Shown in pieces: positions 43,928 through 52,103 of a stretch of 64,000 nucleotides of DNA. Numbering within the stretch: the first letter of the stretch is position 1; every line of letters starts with the position of its first letter. The translations under genes and the position numbers were made by a program. The notes beneath the pieces are model-generated. The model was not told where the DNA came from. It ran no database searches and was given only the letters and a program-made list of their open reading frames with translations. The stretch covers positions 1 to 64,000 of the forward strand of contig NZ_JAHWGP010000009.1 in the NCBI RefSeq assembly GCF_020873915.1, read 5' to 3'. This DNA comes from Streptomyces sp. DH5. Lineage in GTDB: Bacteria > Actinomycetota > Actinomycetes > Streptomycetales > Streptomycetaceae.

Positions 43928-45306
43928 CGGTCGGTGTCCGGACGGGCTTCCAGGACGGTCCGGGTGATCAGGGGCCGGTCCCACAGGGCGAGGAGCTCGT
44001 TGGCGAGGTCGAGGATCGGGAGCGGGTGCGCTTCGCCCTGCACCTCGATGTGGGCCGCCGACAGGTTCCGGGGGACGGCACCTGCGTCGAGGAGGACGCG
44101 CCAGTCCTCGGGGCCGAGGCTCAGGTACTCCAGACCCTTGAGCCCGGCGATCTCCAGGGGGTCGGCGAGCGTGCCCGGGCAGGCGGTGAGGGTCCGCAGA
44201 CGGGGAAGTCCGACGACCGGGGCGAGACCGAGCGGCTCGCCCTCCCACACGCCGATGCCGAGTACCTCCAGCTCGGGACGGGCAGCGGCCTCCACACTGT
44301 CCAGGGCGCGGATGTTCACCCGGGCCACCGCCGGCGGGTTGTCCGCGTCACGGCTCTGGTGCCAGCCGTCGGGGCGGTTCGTCACCATGGCGGTGAGGGA
44401 GTCGGCGCGCAGTCCGGCGCCGATGGTTCGCTCGTGGTCGATCACGATGACCTGCCCGGTGTGTCCGCCCGGCCCCGGTGTCAGGTCGAGGGCCAGCCGG
44501 TCGCCGCCGCCGTTGTCGCCGAAGACGATCCAGCCGGGTGAGCCGACGAGTCCCTGCACGGCGGCGTCCGGGGCGGTGACGACGGCGTCGTCGGCGGCGA
44601 ACTGCCAGAGGCAGGGACGGGAGGCCGCGTCCGCGATGTACAGCGCGTCCAGGGAGAAGAGCTCGCAGCCGACCGCGTCACCGACCCGCTCCGCCGCCTC
44701 GTAGTCGTCGCCCCAGTCCTGCCACCGGGCACGGGTGACGCGGTAGAGCGCCTTGAGCTCGCCGGGCAGCGCGACGCCGAGGCGCGCTTCCGCTTCGGCG
44801 ATCTCCTCCTCGGTGGCACCGATGGCGTCGGGAAGCCGCTCGCGAAGCGTCCGCTCCAGCAGCGCCGGGTCCGCGGACGGCGCCGGTGCCGCACCCGGCG
44901 CATCCTCGGGCAGGCGCCGCCAGGGTTCGGGGACGGCGTTCTCGACCAGGAGCAGGGCTCCCACGAAGGGACTCGTGAAGCCGGGCTCCACAGCGGGGCC
45001 GGACTCGATGACGTGGAGCAGGGTCCTCCCGCCGGGTGCCGTCTCCACCATGAACGAGACACCGTCCGCGCCGTCGGCCCTGAGGGCGTCCTGCACACGT
45101 TCCACGGCCGTGAACTCGTCCTGCATGTCCTCCACCTGGGCCGCACGCCCCGGCACGGGGGACGGACGCCGCACCGGCACGCTCCAGCTGCCGAGGCCGA
45201 TCCGACCCGTCAGGTAGTCACCGGGCGCGTCGAGCCGCTCCGCGCCGGAGTCCCGCACGAGCCGCAGCAGCGGCTCCCAGGCTGTGAGGTCACGTATCGA
45301 GGACAA
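43924..45306 (-). CDS. SMI1/KNR4 (SUKH) domain protein
   Basis: 460 aa, soluble. The middle (about 150-300) is a SUKH domain: IGATEEEIAEAEARLGVALPG-like start, LKALYRVTR, LFSLDAL and GWIVFGDNGGGDRLALDL, the last being diagnostic. The N-terminal 145 residues and the C-terminal leucine-rich-like part (about 330-440: LPRLRTLTACPGTL, LKGLEYLSLGPEDW) are extra. SUKH proteins are common toxin-immunity proteins. It is coupled to the DUF1963 gene; no toxin gene is present in the window. Confidence 0.85.
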   Translation of the reverse strand: MSSIRDLTAWEPLLRLVRDSGAERLDAPGDYLTGRIGLGSWSVPVRRPSPVPGRAAQVEDMQDEFTAVERVQDALRADGADGVSFMVETAPGGRTLLHVIESGPAVEPGFTSPFVGALLLVENAVPEPWRRLPEDAPGAAPAPSADPALLERTLRERLPDAIGATEEEIAEAEARLGVALPGELKALYRVTRARWQDWGDDYEAAERVGDAVGCELFSLDALYIADAASRPCLWQFAADDAVVTAPDAAVQGLVGSPGWIVFGDNGGGDRLALDLTPGPGGHTGQVIVIDHERTIGAGLRADSLTAMVTNRPDGWHQSRDADNPPAVARVNIRALDSVEAAARPELEVLGIGVWEGEPLGLAPVVGLPRLRTLTACPGTLADPLEIAGLKGLEYLSLGPEDWRVLLDAGAVPRNLSAAHIEVQGEAHPLPILDLANELLALWDRPLITRTVLEARPDTDR

Positions 45307-45551
45307 GGGTGTTCTCCGGTCGGTCGGTGGTCGGGGACGGCGAAGCGAGGGGCCGCGGCGGGACGGCTCAGTCGCCCGAGTATCCGAACACGCTCAGGTG
45401 GCTCGGCTCGGGCCGGTCATCGGCGTAGAGGAGGACGTACACACCGCCCACGGCCGCCCCCTCTGTCCGGATCCGGCCTGATCATAGGGCCGGGCACTGA
45501 CACGGGCCGGTGAACGATGAGTTCGGGGGGGCGGATGGAGTCTGCCGTGGC
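45307..45551. other. Intergenic stretch, possible gene-end relic
   Basis: 245 bp between divergent genes. On the minus strand about 45370-45450 reads VYVLLYADDRPEPSHLSVF before a stop, in codon-biased sequence without a good start. It might be the tail of a lost gene that lay upstream of the SUKH pair. No clear promoter boxes. Confidence 0.3.
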
Positions 45552-46406
45552 ATGACTCCTATCACCACCACCGTCAACGCCCATGAGACCGCCCTGGGCA
45601 TCGAGTCGTTCGGTGACGACGAAGCGCCGCTCGTCCTGCTCGTGGGCGGGACGACGATGCTCTCCTGGCCCGACGCGCTGTGCGAGCGCCTCGCCTCCGG
45701 CGGGCGCCGTGTGGTGCGCTACGACCTGCGCGACAGCGGGGAGTCGACGACGGCGGATCCGGAGGCGCCCGCCTACACCCTGCGCGACCTGGCCGCCGAC
45801 GCGGCGGCCCTCGCCGGCACGCTCGGCGGCGGGCCCGCTCACCTCGCGGGCATCGGCGTCGGCGGGATGGTCGCCCAGGTGGCCGCGCTCGATCATCCGG
45901 GCGCGTTCTCGGCGCTCACCCTGGTCGGCACCCGCGCGGTCGCGCCCGGGCCGCCCGACGACGACCTCCCCGACCACGACCAGGCGACGATGAGCCGGCT
46001 GTTCGGGCACGCGATGCCCGATTGGAGCGACCGCGAGGCGGTAGCGGACTTCGCCGCCGCCGGCGCGGAGATCCTGGGCGACGACCCCGTCGCCGCACGC
46101 GCGGTCGCCGCGCGCGTCTGGGACCGCACGCCCGGCACCGCACCGGCGGTCCAGATGGCCAACCAGCTGGGCATGGTGTTCTCCAGGCTCGACTGCACAC
46201 CCCGCTGGCGCGAGCGCCTGCCCGAGATCAAGGTTCCCACGCTCGTCGTCCACGGCCGCCGCGACCGGTTCTTCCCCGTCGGCAACGGCGAGGCGATCGC
46301 ACGCGAGATCCCCGGAGCACGGCTGCTCGTCCTGGAGGAGGCCGCCACGGCGATCCCCGATGCGGCGGCCGGCGAGATCGCCGAGGCGATGCTCACGCTC
46401 GGATAG
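45552..46406 (+). CDS. Alpha/beta-hydrolase-fold protein lacking Ser nucleophile and His
   Basis: 284 aa, soluble. Fold landmarks: LVLLVGGTTMLSWPD oxyanion loop (about 28-41), VVRYDLRDSGEST (about 54-66), a nucleophile elbow at 98-107 and VPTLVVHGRRDRFFP (acid D) near 235. The elbow reads AGIGVGGMVAQ, so Gly102 sits where GxSxG needs Ser. Where the catalytic His is expected the sequence is LEEAATAIPDAAA. It may bind a ligand without hydrolysis, or work as a non-hydrolytic member. ATG at 45552; an in-frame ATG at 45510 lacks support. Confidence 0.82.
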   Translation: MTPITTTVNAHETALGIESFGDDEAPLVLLVGGTTMLSWPDALCERLASGGRRVVRYDLRDSGESTTADPEAPAYTLRDLAADAAALAGTLGGGPAHLAGIGVGGMVAQVAALDHPGAFSALTLVGTRAVAPGPPDDDLPDHDQATMSRLFGHAMPDWSDREAVADFAAAGAEILGDDPVAARAVAARVWDRTPGTAPAVQMANQLGMVFSRLDCTPRWRERLPEIKVPTLVVHGRRDRFFPVGNGEAIAREIPGARLLVLEEAATAIPDAAAGEIAEAMLTLG

Positions 46407-46572
46407 GGAACGGCGTGGGTGACACGCGGTGCGCCGAAGCGCACGGTCTGGCCGGCGGCGGGGGGCGTCATGCCGGCGGACACGGGCGCGACGGCGGTGT
46501 CCGTCACGGGTGGCAGGCCACGCCGGACACCATTACCAGCCATCGCGACGACCAGGGCGTACGTAGGTGGCG

Positions 46573-46610
46573 CCCGGTCCGCGCGTCGCTGCGGTTGCGC
46601 GCGGACCGGG
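46573..46610. terminator. Hairpin terminator, 13-bp stem, between converging genes
   Basis: CCCGGTCCGCGCG (46573-46585) and CGCGCGGACCGGG (46598-46610) with a 12-nt loop. It lies 25 bp beyond the minus-strand gene and also beyond the hydrolase-fold gene. Confidence 0.8.
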
Positions 46611-46634
46611 GCCGTGTGGGGGAGCCCGGAGGGC

Positions 46635-47057
46635 TCAGTGGGGCGCGAGGGCGCGCCGCTGGAGGGCCGCGGAGTGGACGTCCATCTGTTCGGCGGCGAG
46701 GATCGCCACCGCCGTGTCGGCGCGGGACGCGGCGACGACCAGGGCGCGGCCCGCGAGGGCGTGGGCGCGCCGGTGCAGGGCCGCCGCGTTCGGCTCGCGG
46801 CCCGTGGTCCTCGCCGGCGCGCGGGCCGGCGTGCGTCCTCCCCGCAGGCGGGACACCTGTTCGGTGAGCCGCTCGGCAGCGGTGTCCATGCCGGCCGAGG
46901 GCGCCACCGTGCGCAGCTCGTCGGTGACGGCGAGCAGCGCGGCGAGATGACCCGCGAGCTGGATGTCCAGCTCTTCCTCGCGGGAACGGTGGGGGAAGTC
47001 GTGGGGGGTGCCGGCCATCGTGCTGTGGACCGACTTGCCACGTATCGGCTCGTACAT
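46635..47057 (-). CDS. Conserved hypothetical helical protein
   Basis: 140 aa, soluble, mostly alpha-helical. It begins MYEPIRGKSVHSTMAG and is built from Ala/Leu/Arg-rich helices. No motif recognised. It has a perfect AGGAGG ribosome site 7 nt before the ATG and a promoter with a 15-bp palindrome, so it is a well-expressed, regulated gene. It may be an effector of a MarR-type system whose regulator lies elsewhere (inference). Confidence 0.75.
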   Translation of the reverse strand: MYEPIRGKSVHSTMAGTPHDFPHRSREEELDIQLAGHLAALLAVTDELRTVAPSAGMDTAAERLTEQVSRLRGGRTPARAPARTTGREPNAAALHRRAHALAGRALVVAASRADTAVAILAAEQMDVHSAALQRRALAPH

Positions 47058-47087
47058 GGATGGCCTCCTGGGTGCTGACAGGAAGCC

Positions 47088-47116
47088 ATCCTAGCTTAGA
47101 TTCGATCTAAAGTTGA
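47088..47116 (-). promoter_or_regulatory. Promoter with 15-bp palindromic operator
   Basis: On the minus strand -10 is TAGGAT (47093-47088), the spacer is 17 bp and a weak -35 TCAACT lies at 47116-47111. The spacer contains the palindrome TTAGAT-TCG-ATCTAA (47096-47110). Length and AT-rich arms resemble MarR-family operators. It governs the gene at 46635-47057. Confidence 0.55.
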
Positions 47117-47150
47117 GTCGTCCACAAGATCAGACAGGTGTCACCAGTGG

Positions 47151-48362
47151 TCAGTGCTGGCCGTAACCGTCCAGGAAGCGGCCGATACGGCCCATCGCGT
47201 CCCGCAGGTCGGTGGCCGAGGGCAGGGTGACGATCCGGAAGTGGTCCGGCTCCGGCCAGTTGAAGCCGGTGCCCTGGACGACCATGATCTTCTCGCGGCG
47301 CAGCAGGTCCAGGACCATGCGGCGGTCGTCCTTGATCTTGAAGACGCCGGGGTCGAGACGGGGGAAGAGGTACAGCGCCCCCTTCGGCTTGACGCAGCTC
47401 ACGCCCGGGATCTGCGTCAGCAGCTCGTACGCCGTGTCCCGCTGCTCGCGCAGCCGTCCGCCCGGCAGGACCAGGTCGTCGATCGTCTGGCGGCCGCTGA
47501 GCGCCGCGACCACGCCGTGCTGGCCCGGCATGTTCGCGCACAGGCGCATGTTCGCCAGGACCGTCAGGCCCTCGATGTAGGAGTCGGCGTGGGCGCGCGG
47601 GCCCGAGATCGACATCCAGCCCACCCGGTAGCCGGCCACCCGGTACGCCTTCGACATGCCGTTGAAGGTGAGGGTGAGCAGGTCGGGCGCGACGGAGGCG
47701 GTCGGGATGTGCACGGCGTCGTCGTAGAGGATCTTGTCGTAGATCTCGTCCGAGCAGACCAGCAGGTTGTGGCGGCGGGCGATGTCGGTCAGACCCTTGA
47801 TGACCGCCTCGTCGTAGACCGCGCCGGTCGGGTTGTTCGGGTTGATGATGACGATCGCCTTGGTGCGGTCGGTGACCTTGCGCTCCACGTCGGCGAGGTC
47901 CGGCATCCAGTCGGACTGCTCGTCGCAGCGGTAGTGCACCGCGGTGCCGCCGGAGAGCGAGACGGCCGCCGTCCACAGGGGGTAGTCGGGGGCGGGGACG
48001 AGCACCTCGTCGCCGTCGTCCAGCAGGCCCTGCATCGCCATCACGATCAGCTCGGACACGCCGTTGCCGATGAAGACGTGCTCGACGTCGGTCTCGATGC
48101 CGAGGGTCTGGTTGTGCATGACGACCGCCCGGCGCGCCGCCAGCAGCCCCTTCGCGTCGCCGTAGCCGTGGGCCGTCGACACGTTGCGGAGGATGTCCTC
48201 CAGGATCTCGGGCGGACACTCGAAGCCGAACGCCGCCGGGTTGCCGGTGTTCAGCTTGAGGATGCGGTGACCGGCCGCTTCGAGCCGCATCGCCTCCTCG
48301 AGCACCGGGCCCCGGATCTCGTAACAGACGTTGGCGAGCTTGGTCGACTGGATCACCTGCAT
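47151..48362 (-). CDS. Pyridoxal phosphate aminotransferase (AlaT-like)
   Basis: 403 aa, class I/II PLP aminotransferase, cytosolic. PLP lysine K238 in TFNGMSKAYRVAGYR; INPNNPTGAVY (173-183) and CSDEIYDKI (203-211) contact the cofactor; NMRL and the C-terminal FRIVTLP include the substrate-carboxylate Arg. It starts MQVIQSTKLANVCYEIRGPV, as in AlaT alanine aminotransferases that make alanine from pyruvate and glutamate. ATG 6 nt after a TAAGCT box. Confidence 0.92.
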   Translation of the reverse strand: MQVIQSTKLANVCYEIRGPVLEEAMRLEAAGHRILKLNTGNPAAFGFECPPEILEDILRNVSTAHGYGDAKGLLAARRAVVMHNQTLGIETDVEHVFIGNGVSELIVMAMQGLLDDGDEVLVPAPDYPLWTAAVSLSGGTAVHYRCDEQSDWMPDLADVERKVTDRTKAIVIINPNNPTGAVYDEAVIKGLTDIARRHNLLVCSDEIYDKILYDDAVHIPTASVAPDLLTLTFNGMSKAYRVAGYRVGWMSISGPRAHADSYIEGLTVLANMRLCANMPGQHGVVAALSGRQTIDDLVLPGGRLREQRDTAYELLTQIPGVSCVKPKGALYLFPRLDPGVFKIKDDRRMVLDLLRREKIMVVQGTGFNWPEPDHFRIVTLPSATDLRDAMGRIGRFLDGYGQH

Positions 48363-48374
48363 GGTGGGAGCTTA
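48363..48374 (-). promoter_or_regulatory. Leaderless promoter -10 box (TAAGCT) of aminotransferase gene
   Basis: TAAGCT at 48374-48369 on the minus strand, 6 nt before the ATG. No Shine-Dalgarno. Confidence 0.55.
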
Positions 48375-48472
48375 CGGCCCGGTATGGACCTTCGGGCCGT
48401 GTTTTCCGCCACGCGGGACGCGGAGGTTTCCATGGTTATGTCCGCTCGCTGTCCTCCGAGGCCCCCACTCTC

Positions 48473-48486
48473 TACAATGCGCGCTC
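48473..48486 (+). promoter_or_regulatory. Strong -10 box TACAAT before a 17-codon ORF
   Basis: TACAAT (48473-48478) lies 8 nt before an ATG at 48487. This is close to the consensus TATAAT and the best -10 match I saw in the region. The -35 is unclear. Confidence 0.5.
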
Positions 48487-48540
48487 ATGTCCAGCGCATC
48501 CCGGTACGCCGAGGGAGGGAACGGCGCGCCGGTTCCCTAG
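48487..48540 (+). CDS. Possible 17-codon leader peptide ORF
   Basis: Encodes MSSASRYAEGGNGAPVP and then TAG. It begins 8 nt after a TACAAT box, as a leaderless ORF would, and ends 12 nt before the GTG of the next membrane protein gene. Its stop codon overlaps the TAGGGT box that could drive that gene directly. It may be a leader peptide or only the 5' end of a transcript. Confidence 0.35.
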   Translation: MSSASRYAEGGNGAPVP

Positions 48541-48552
48541 GGTCCGCCGAGC

Positions 48553-49263
48553 GTGTACCTCCCGCAGTCCGCCCCGCCCCCGGCGTACGACGCCTACGCC
48601 GACCCGGCGGCCGCCCACGGCTGGCAGAACGCGTACGACGAGACGCGCGAGCTGCCGCCCGTCGCGGCCGGTGAGCCGGGTCCGCCGGGCGGTGCCGCGG
48701 CCGCACCGGAGGCGGGCGGCACGCCGTGGCCGGCGGGGGCGCCGCACTCCGGCGGCGGTGCTCCGGGCTCATCGGGCGGTGGCCCTCCGCGCCCCGGATC
48801 CGGAGGACGGGGCCGCCGCAGGGCCCCCGCGCCCCCGCGCGCCCGTCGCGGGGTGGCGGCCGTGTCGGCGGTGGGTGCCGTGTCCGTGGCGGCGCTGATC
48901 GCCGGCTTCGCCTTCTCGGGCTCGCCCTCCAAGGGCGCGGGGGAGCGGGGCGGCCGCGAGGGGGCGACCACCGGGCAGTCCGAGGCGCCGTCCCCGGCGG
49001 CGGACGCCTCCGCGCCGGCCGGGGAACCGGACGTGGGCGGCGGACCGTCGACCGGCCCCGCCTCCCCGAGCGCGAGCGGCACCGGCGATGGCGGGAGTTC
49101 CGGCGAGGCGCCGTCCGCGCCCGCCTCCGGTACCTCCACCACCTCCGCACCGAGCCTCCCCACGGCGACCCCCACCGTCTCCACCGCGCCGGGCAACCCT
49201 GGTCCGGGCGCCTCCGAGGGCCGGCCGGGCGGCCGGGGCCAGGGGCCGAAGTGGTCCCGTTAG
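48553..49263 (+). CDS. Pro/Gly/Ser-rich single-pass membrane protein
   Basis: 236 aa. A cytosolic Pro/Ala/Gly-rich N-terminus (1-90) with a Tyr-containing PPPAYDAYADP start is followed by basic RGRRRAP, one membrane helix (about 100-119, VAAVSAVGAVSVAALIAGFAF) and an outer Ser/Thr/Pro/Gly-rich tail. Low complexity throughout; no domain. GTG start, with TAGGGT (48538-48543) 9 nt upstream. Function unknown. Confidence 0.7.
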   Translation: MYLPQSAPPPAYDAYADPAAAHGWQNAYDETRELPPVAAGEPGPPGGAAAAPEAGGTPWPAGAPHSGGGAPGSSGGGPPRPGSGGRGRRRAPAPPRARRGVAAVSAVGAVSVAALIAGFAFSGSPSKGAGERGGREGATTGQSEAPSPAADASAPAGEPDVGGGPSTGPASPSASGTGDGGSSGEAPSAPASGTSTTSAPSLPTATPTVSTAPGNPGPGASEGRPGGRGQGPKWSR

Positions 49264-49448
49264 GCAGCGGCGACGGCGGCGGCTGAGGCCGCGGTCCGCC
49301 GGGCGCGGTCCGGCGGGCGCGGTCCGGCGGGCCCGTCGGTCTCGCATGCCCGACCGCGGTCCCGGTGCGGGTGACGACCGCGCCGGCTCGGGCCGGCCGG
49401 TGAGGCCACCGGCCGGAAACACCACCTTGTCCCTTCACCGCCCCCATG

Positions 49449-49477
49449 TTGACAATGCGCATGACAATTTGATGGGT
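49449..49477 (+). promoter_or_regulatory. Promoter of secreted serine protease gene
   Basis: Perfect -35 TTGACA (49449-49454). At 17 bp spacing lies ATGGGT (49472-49477), a weak -10. Between them is the 8-bp palindrome ATGCGCAT. The surrounding sequence is AT-rich for this genome. Confidence 0.45.
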
Positions 49478-49523
49478 GGCCGGCGGACGTCCGGCCACCC
49501 GACGCCGCATTGAGGGGACCCCC

Positions 49524-50459
49524 ATGAGAAAACCTCTCGTCGTCGCGCTCTGCGCCCTGGCACTCGCCGGGGCGGGCGCGACCCCCGCGGCCGCCTCCGC
49601 GCCTTCCCCCACGGGCGCGGACACGGTCACGGACGCGGTTCCGGCCGCGTCGTTGACGGATGTCGTCAACGACACGGTCGGGGCCGCGGCGGACGCCCTG
49701 TCCGGACTCGTCGCGCCGAAGGCCGCCGCGGTCGACTTCGCCGGCACCGTCTCGCTCAGCAACTGCTCCGGTTCCGTCGTCCGGATGCCCGGCTCGGAGG
49801 CCGATGACCCCGCGCTCGTGCTCACCAACGGCCACTGCCTGGAGAGCGGCTTCCCCGCGCCCGGCCAGGTCCTCGTCGACCGCGCCTCCAGCCGCGGCTT
49901 CGGCCTGCTGAACTCCTCCGGCACCAAGGTCGCCACCCTGCGCGCCAACCGGCTCCTCTACGCGACCATGACGGACACGGACGCCGCGATCTACCGGCTC
50001 GGCACCACGTACGCGCAGATCAAGAGCGCCTACGGCATCGACGCGCTGACCCTGAGCGGAACCCGCCCTGCGGCCGGTACGGCCATCAGCGTGGTCTCCG
50101 GCTACTGGAAGCGGATCTACACCTGCTCCGTCGACGGGTTCGCGTACCGCATGAAGGAGGGGGACTGGACCTGGAAGGACTCGGTCCGCTACACCTCCGC
50201 CTGCGACACCATCGGCGGCACCTCCGGCTCACCGGTCGTCGACCGGGCCACCGGCCGGGTGGTCGCGGTCAACAACACCGGCAACGAGGACGGCGAGCGC
50301 TGCACGGTCAACAACCCGTGCGAGGTCGACGAGAAGGGCACCGTCACGGTCCGCGAGGGCATCAACTACGCCCAGCAGACCCACCTGTTCCCCGCCTGCT
50401 TCGGCCCGGACAACCGGCTCGCCCTGAACGCGAGCGGCTGCGCGGTCCCCAAACCGTAG
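49524..50459 (+). CDS. Secreted trypsin-like serine protease (S1)
   Basis: 311 aa. Signal peptide (1-25, ending AAASA), short pro-region (26-70), then a chymotrypsin-fold domain. Catalytic His in LVLTNGHCLESG, Asp in MTDTDAAIYRL and Ser in GGTSGSPVVD. Three or more Cys pairs (SNCSGS, NGHC, YTCSV, SACDT, ERCTVNNPC, PACFG) suit a secreted, disulfide-rich protein. GAGGGG lies 7 nt before the ATG. Likely extracellular nutrient protease. Confidence 0.9.
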   Translation: MRKPLVVALCALALAGAGATPAAASAPSPTGADTVTDAVPAASLTDVVNDTVGAAADALSGLVAPKAAAVDFAGTVSLSNCSGSVVRMPGSEADDPALVLTNGHCLESGFPAPGQVLVDRASSRGFGLLNSSGTKVATLRANRLLYATMTDTDAAIYRLGTTYAQIKSAYGIDALTLSGTRPAAGTAISVVSGYWKRIYTCSVDGFAYRMKEGDWTWKDSVRYTSACDTIGGTSGSPVVDRATGRVVAVNNTGNEDGERCTVNNPCEVDEKGTVTVREGINYAQQTHLFPACFGPDNRLALNASGCAVPKP

Positions 50460-50470
50460 ACAGGAGCGCA

Positions 50471-50512
50471 GGGCCGGGCGGTCAGCGGGAAGTCCCGCGG
50501 ACCGCCCGGCCC
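50471..50512. terminator. Bidirectional terminator overlapping gene end
   Basis: GGGCCGGGCGGTC (50471-50483) and GACCGCCCGGCCC (50500-50512), perfect 13-bp stem with an inner CGGGA/TCCCG stem. It covers the last codons of the minus-strand D-aminoacylase gene and follows the protease gene by 11 bp. Confidence 0.85.
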
Positions 50513-52092
50513 GCCAGCGCGTCGGTGCGCCGCCCGTCCTCGATCACGAACCGCCCGTCGACCAGCACGTACGGGATGCCCGTCGGCAGCGTCCGCGGCT
50601 CGGCGAAGGTCGATCCCGCGGCCACCGTCGCCGGGTCGAACAGCACCAGGTCCGCCTTGAACCCCTCGCGCACCAGCCCCCGGTCCGGCAGCCGCAGTCG
50701 GGCAGCCGGACGCGCCGTCAGGTGCGCGACGCACTCCTCCAGCGACAGCACCCCCGACTCGCGCACGTAGTGGCCGAGGTAGTGCGGGAAGGTGCCGTAC
50801 GCGCGCGGGTGCGGCTTGGCGCCCTGGAGGATGCCGTCCGAGCCGCCGGTGTGCACCCGGTGCCGCATGATCGCCCGGACGTTCTCCTCGTGGCCGACGT
50901 GCTGGAGGATCGTCGGGGCCAGCCTGTCCTTCAGCAGCAGTTCCCGTGCGACCGTCCACGGCGACTCGCCGCGCTCCCGCGCCGACTCCAGGACCGTTCG
51001 GCCCACGTACCCGCCGAGCGCGGGGTCGCCGACTCCCGAGATCTCGATGGTCTCCCACTCCACGGGCACGCCGTGGCAGCCGTCGGAGCCGGTGACCTCC
51101 AGATGGTGCCGGACGCGTTCGGCGGTCTCCTCGTCCGCGAGGCGCCGCAGGGTCTCCTCCGGGCCGCCCTCGTTCGCCCAGCTCGGCAGCAGCGCCACCA
51201 GGGTGGTGCAGCCGGGGGTGTAGGGATAGGTGTCGAGGCTGATGTCGGCGCCCGCGTCCAGGGCGTCGTCCAGCAGCGACAGCAGCTCGGGCGCGCGGCC
51301 CTCGTTCACGCCGAAGTTCATCGTGGCGTGCGCGAGGTGCAGCGGGCAGTCCGCCTCCCGCGCCAGCGCCACCATCTCCTCGTACGCCTCCAGCGCGCCC
51401 GCGCCGTAGGAGCGGTGGTGCGGGCAGTAGTAGCCGCCGTACGACGCCACCACCCGGCACAGCTCGGTGAGTTCGGCGCCCCGGGCGTACATGCCGGGCG
51501 TGTACGTCAGCCCCGACGACATGCCGACCGCGCCCTGCTCCATGCCCTCGGCGACCAGCCCCCGCATCCGGTCCAGCTCCCCGGGCGTGGCCGCACGGTC
51601 CTCCCAGCCGACGACGAGCGCCCGGACCGTGCCCTGTGGGATCAGGTAGGCGGCGTTGACCGCGATGCCCCGGTCGAGCCGGTCCAGGTACTCGCCGACC
51701 GAGCGCCAGTCGAAGTCGACGTCGTCGCCCGGGCCGTTCCAGCCGGCGATCGCCCGGCGCACCTCACCGAGCGTGCGGTCGTCGACCGGGGCGTACGACA
51801 GCCCGTCCTGGCCGAGGACCTCGAGGGTGACGCCCTGGGCGGCCTTGGCGCTGTGGTCGGGGTCGCGCAGCAGCGCCAGGTCGCTGTGGGCGTGCATGTC
51901 GATGAAGCCGGGGGCCAGCACCAGCCCCTCGGCGTCCAGTTCACGGCGGGCCTTCGGGCGCTGACAGCCCGCGGCCGCCGCCTCCTTCACGATGGAGACG
52001 ATGCGGCCGCCGTCCACCACCACGTCCGCGCGGTAGGAGTGGTCGCCGGAGCCGTCGGCCACGTCCGCGTCCCGGATGACGAGCTCTTCCAC
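50482..52092 (-). CDS. N-acyl-D-amino-acid deacylase (D-aminoacylase)
   Basis: 536 aa, amidohydrolase superfamily, cytosolic. It should release free D-amino acids from N-acyl-D-amino acids. Metal site HAH (67-69) in GFIDMHAHSDLALL; further metal-ligand regions PHHRSYGAG, HLAHATMNFG and GSDGILQGAKPHPR (catalytic Asp). The bridging Cys96 of the Alcaligenes enzyme is Asp96 here (LGQDGLSYAP). GTG start with AGGAGG 7 nt upstream, overlapping the deaminase gene's end: one operon. Confidence 0.88.
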   Translation of the reverse strand: MEELVIRDADVADGSGDHSYRADVVVDGGRIVSIVKEAAAAGCQRPKARRELDAEGLVLAPGFIDMHAHSDLALLRDPDHSAKAAQGVTLEVLGQDGLSYAPVDDRTLGEVRRAIAGWNGPGDDVDFDWRSVGEYLDRLDRGIAVNAAYLIPQGTVRALVVGWEDRAATPGELDRMRGLVAEGMEQGAVGMSSGLTYTPGMYARGAELTELCRVVASYGGYYCPHHRSYGAGALEAYEEMVALAREADCPLHLAHATMNFGVNEGRAPELLSLLDDALDAGADISLDTYPYTPGCTTLVALLPSWANEGGPEETLRRLADEETAERVRHHLEVTGSDGCHGVPVEWETIEISGVGDPALGGYVGRTVLESARERGESPWTVARELLLKDRLAPTILQHVGHEENVRAIMRHRVHTGGSDGILQGAKPHPRAYGTFPHYLGHYVRESGVLSLEECVAHLTARPAARLRLPDRGLVREGFKADLVLFDPATVAAGSTFAEPRTLPTGIPYVLVDGRFVIEDGRRTDALAGRAVRGTSR

Positions 52093-52103
52093 GGTCCGGC
52101 CTC

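Noticed and set aside
46407-46560. Minus-strand fragment TDTAVAPVSAGMTPPAAG as a gene relic
   Set aside because: No recognisable family, no start signal and ordinary GC-rich intergenic composition; too weak to claim.
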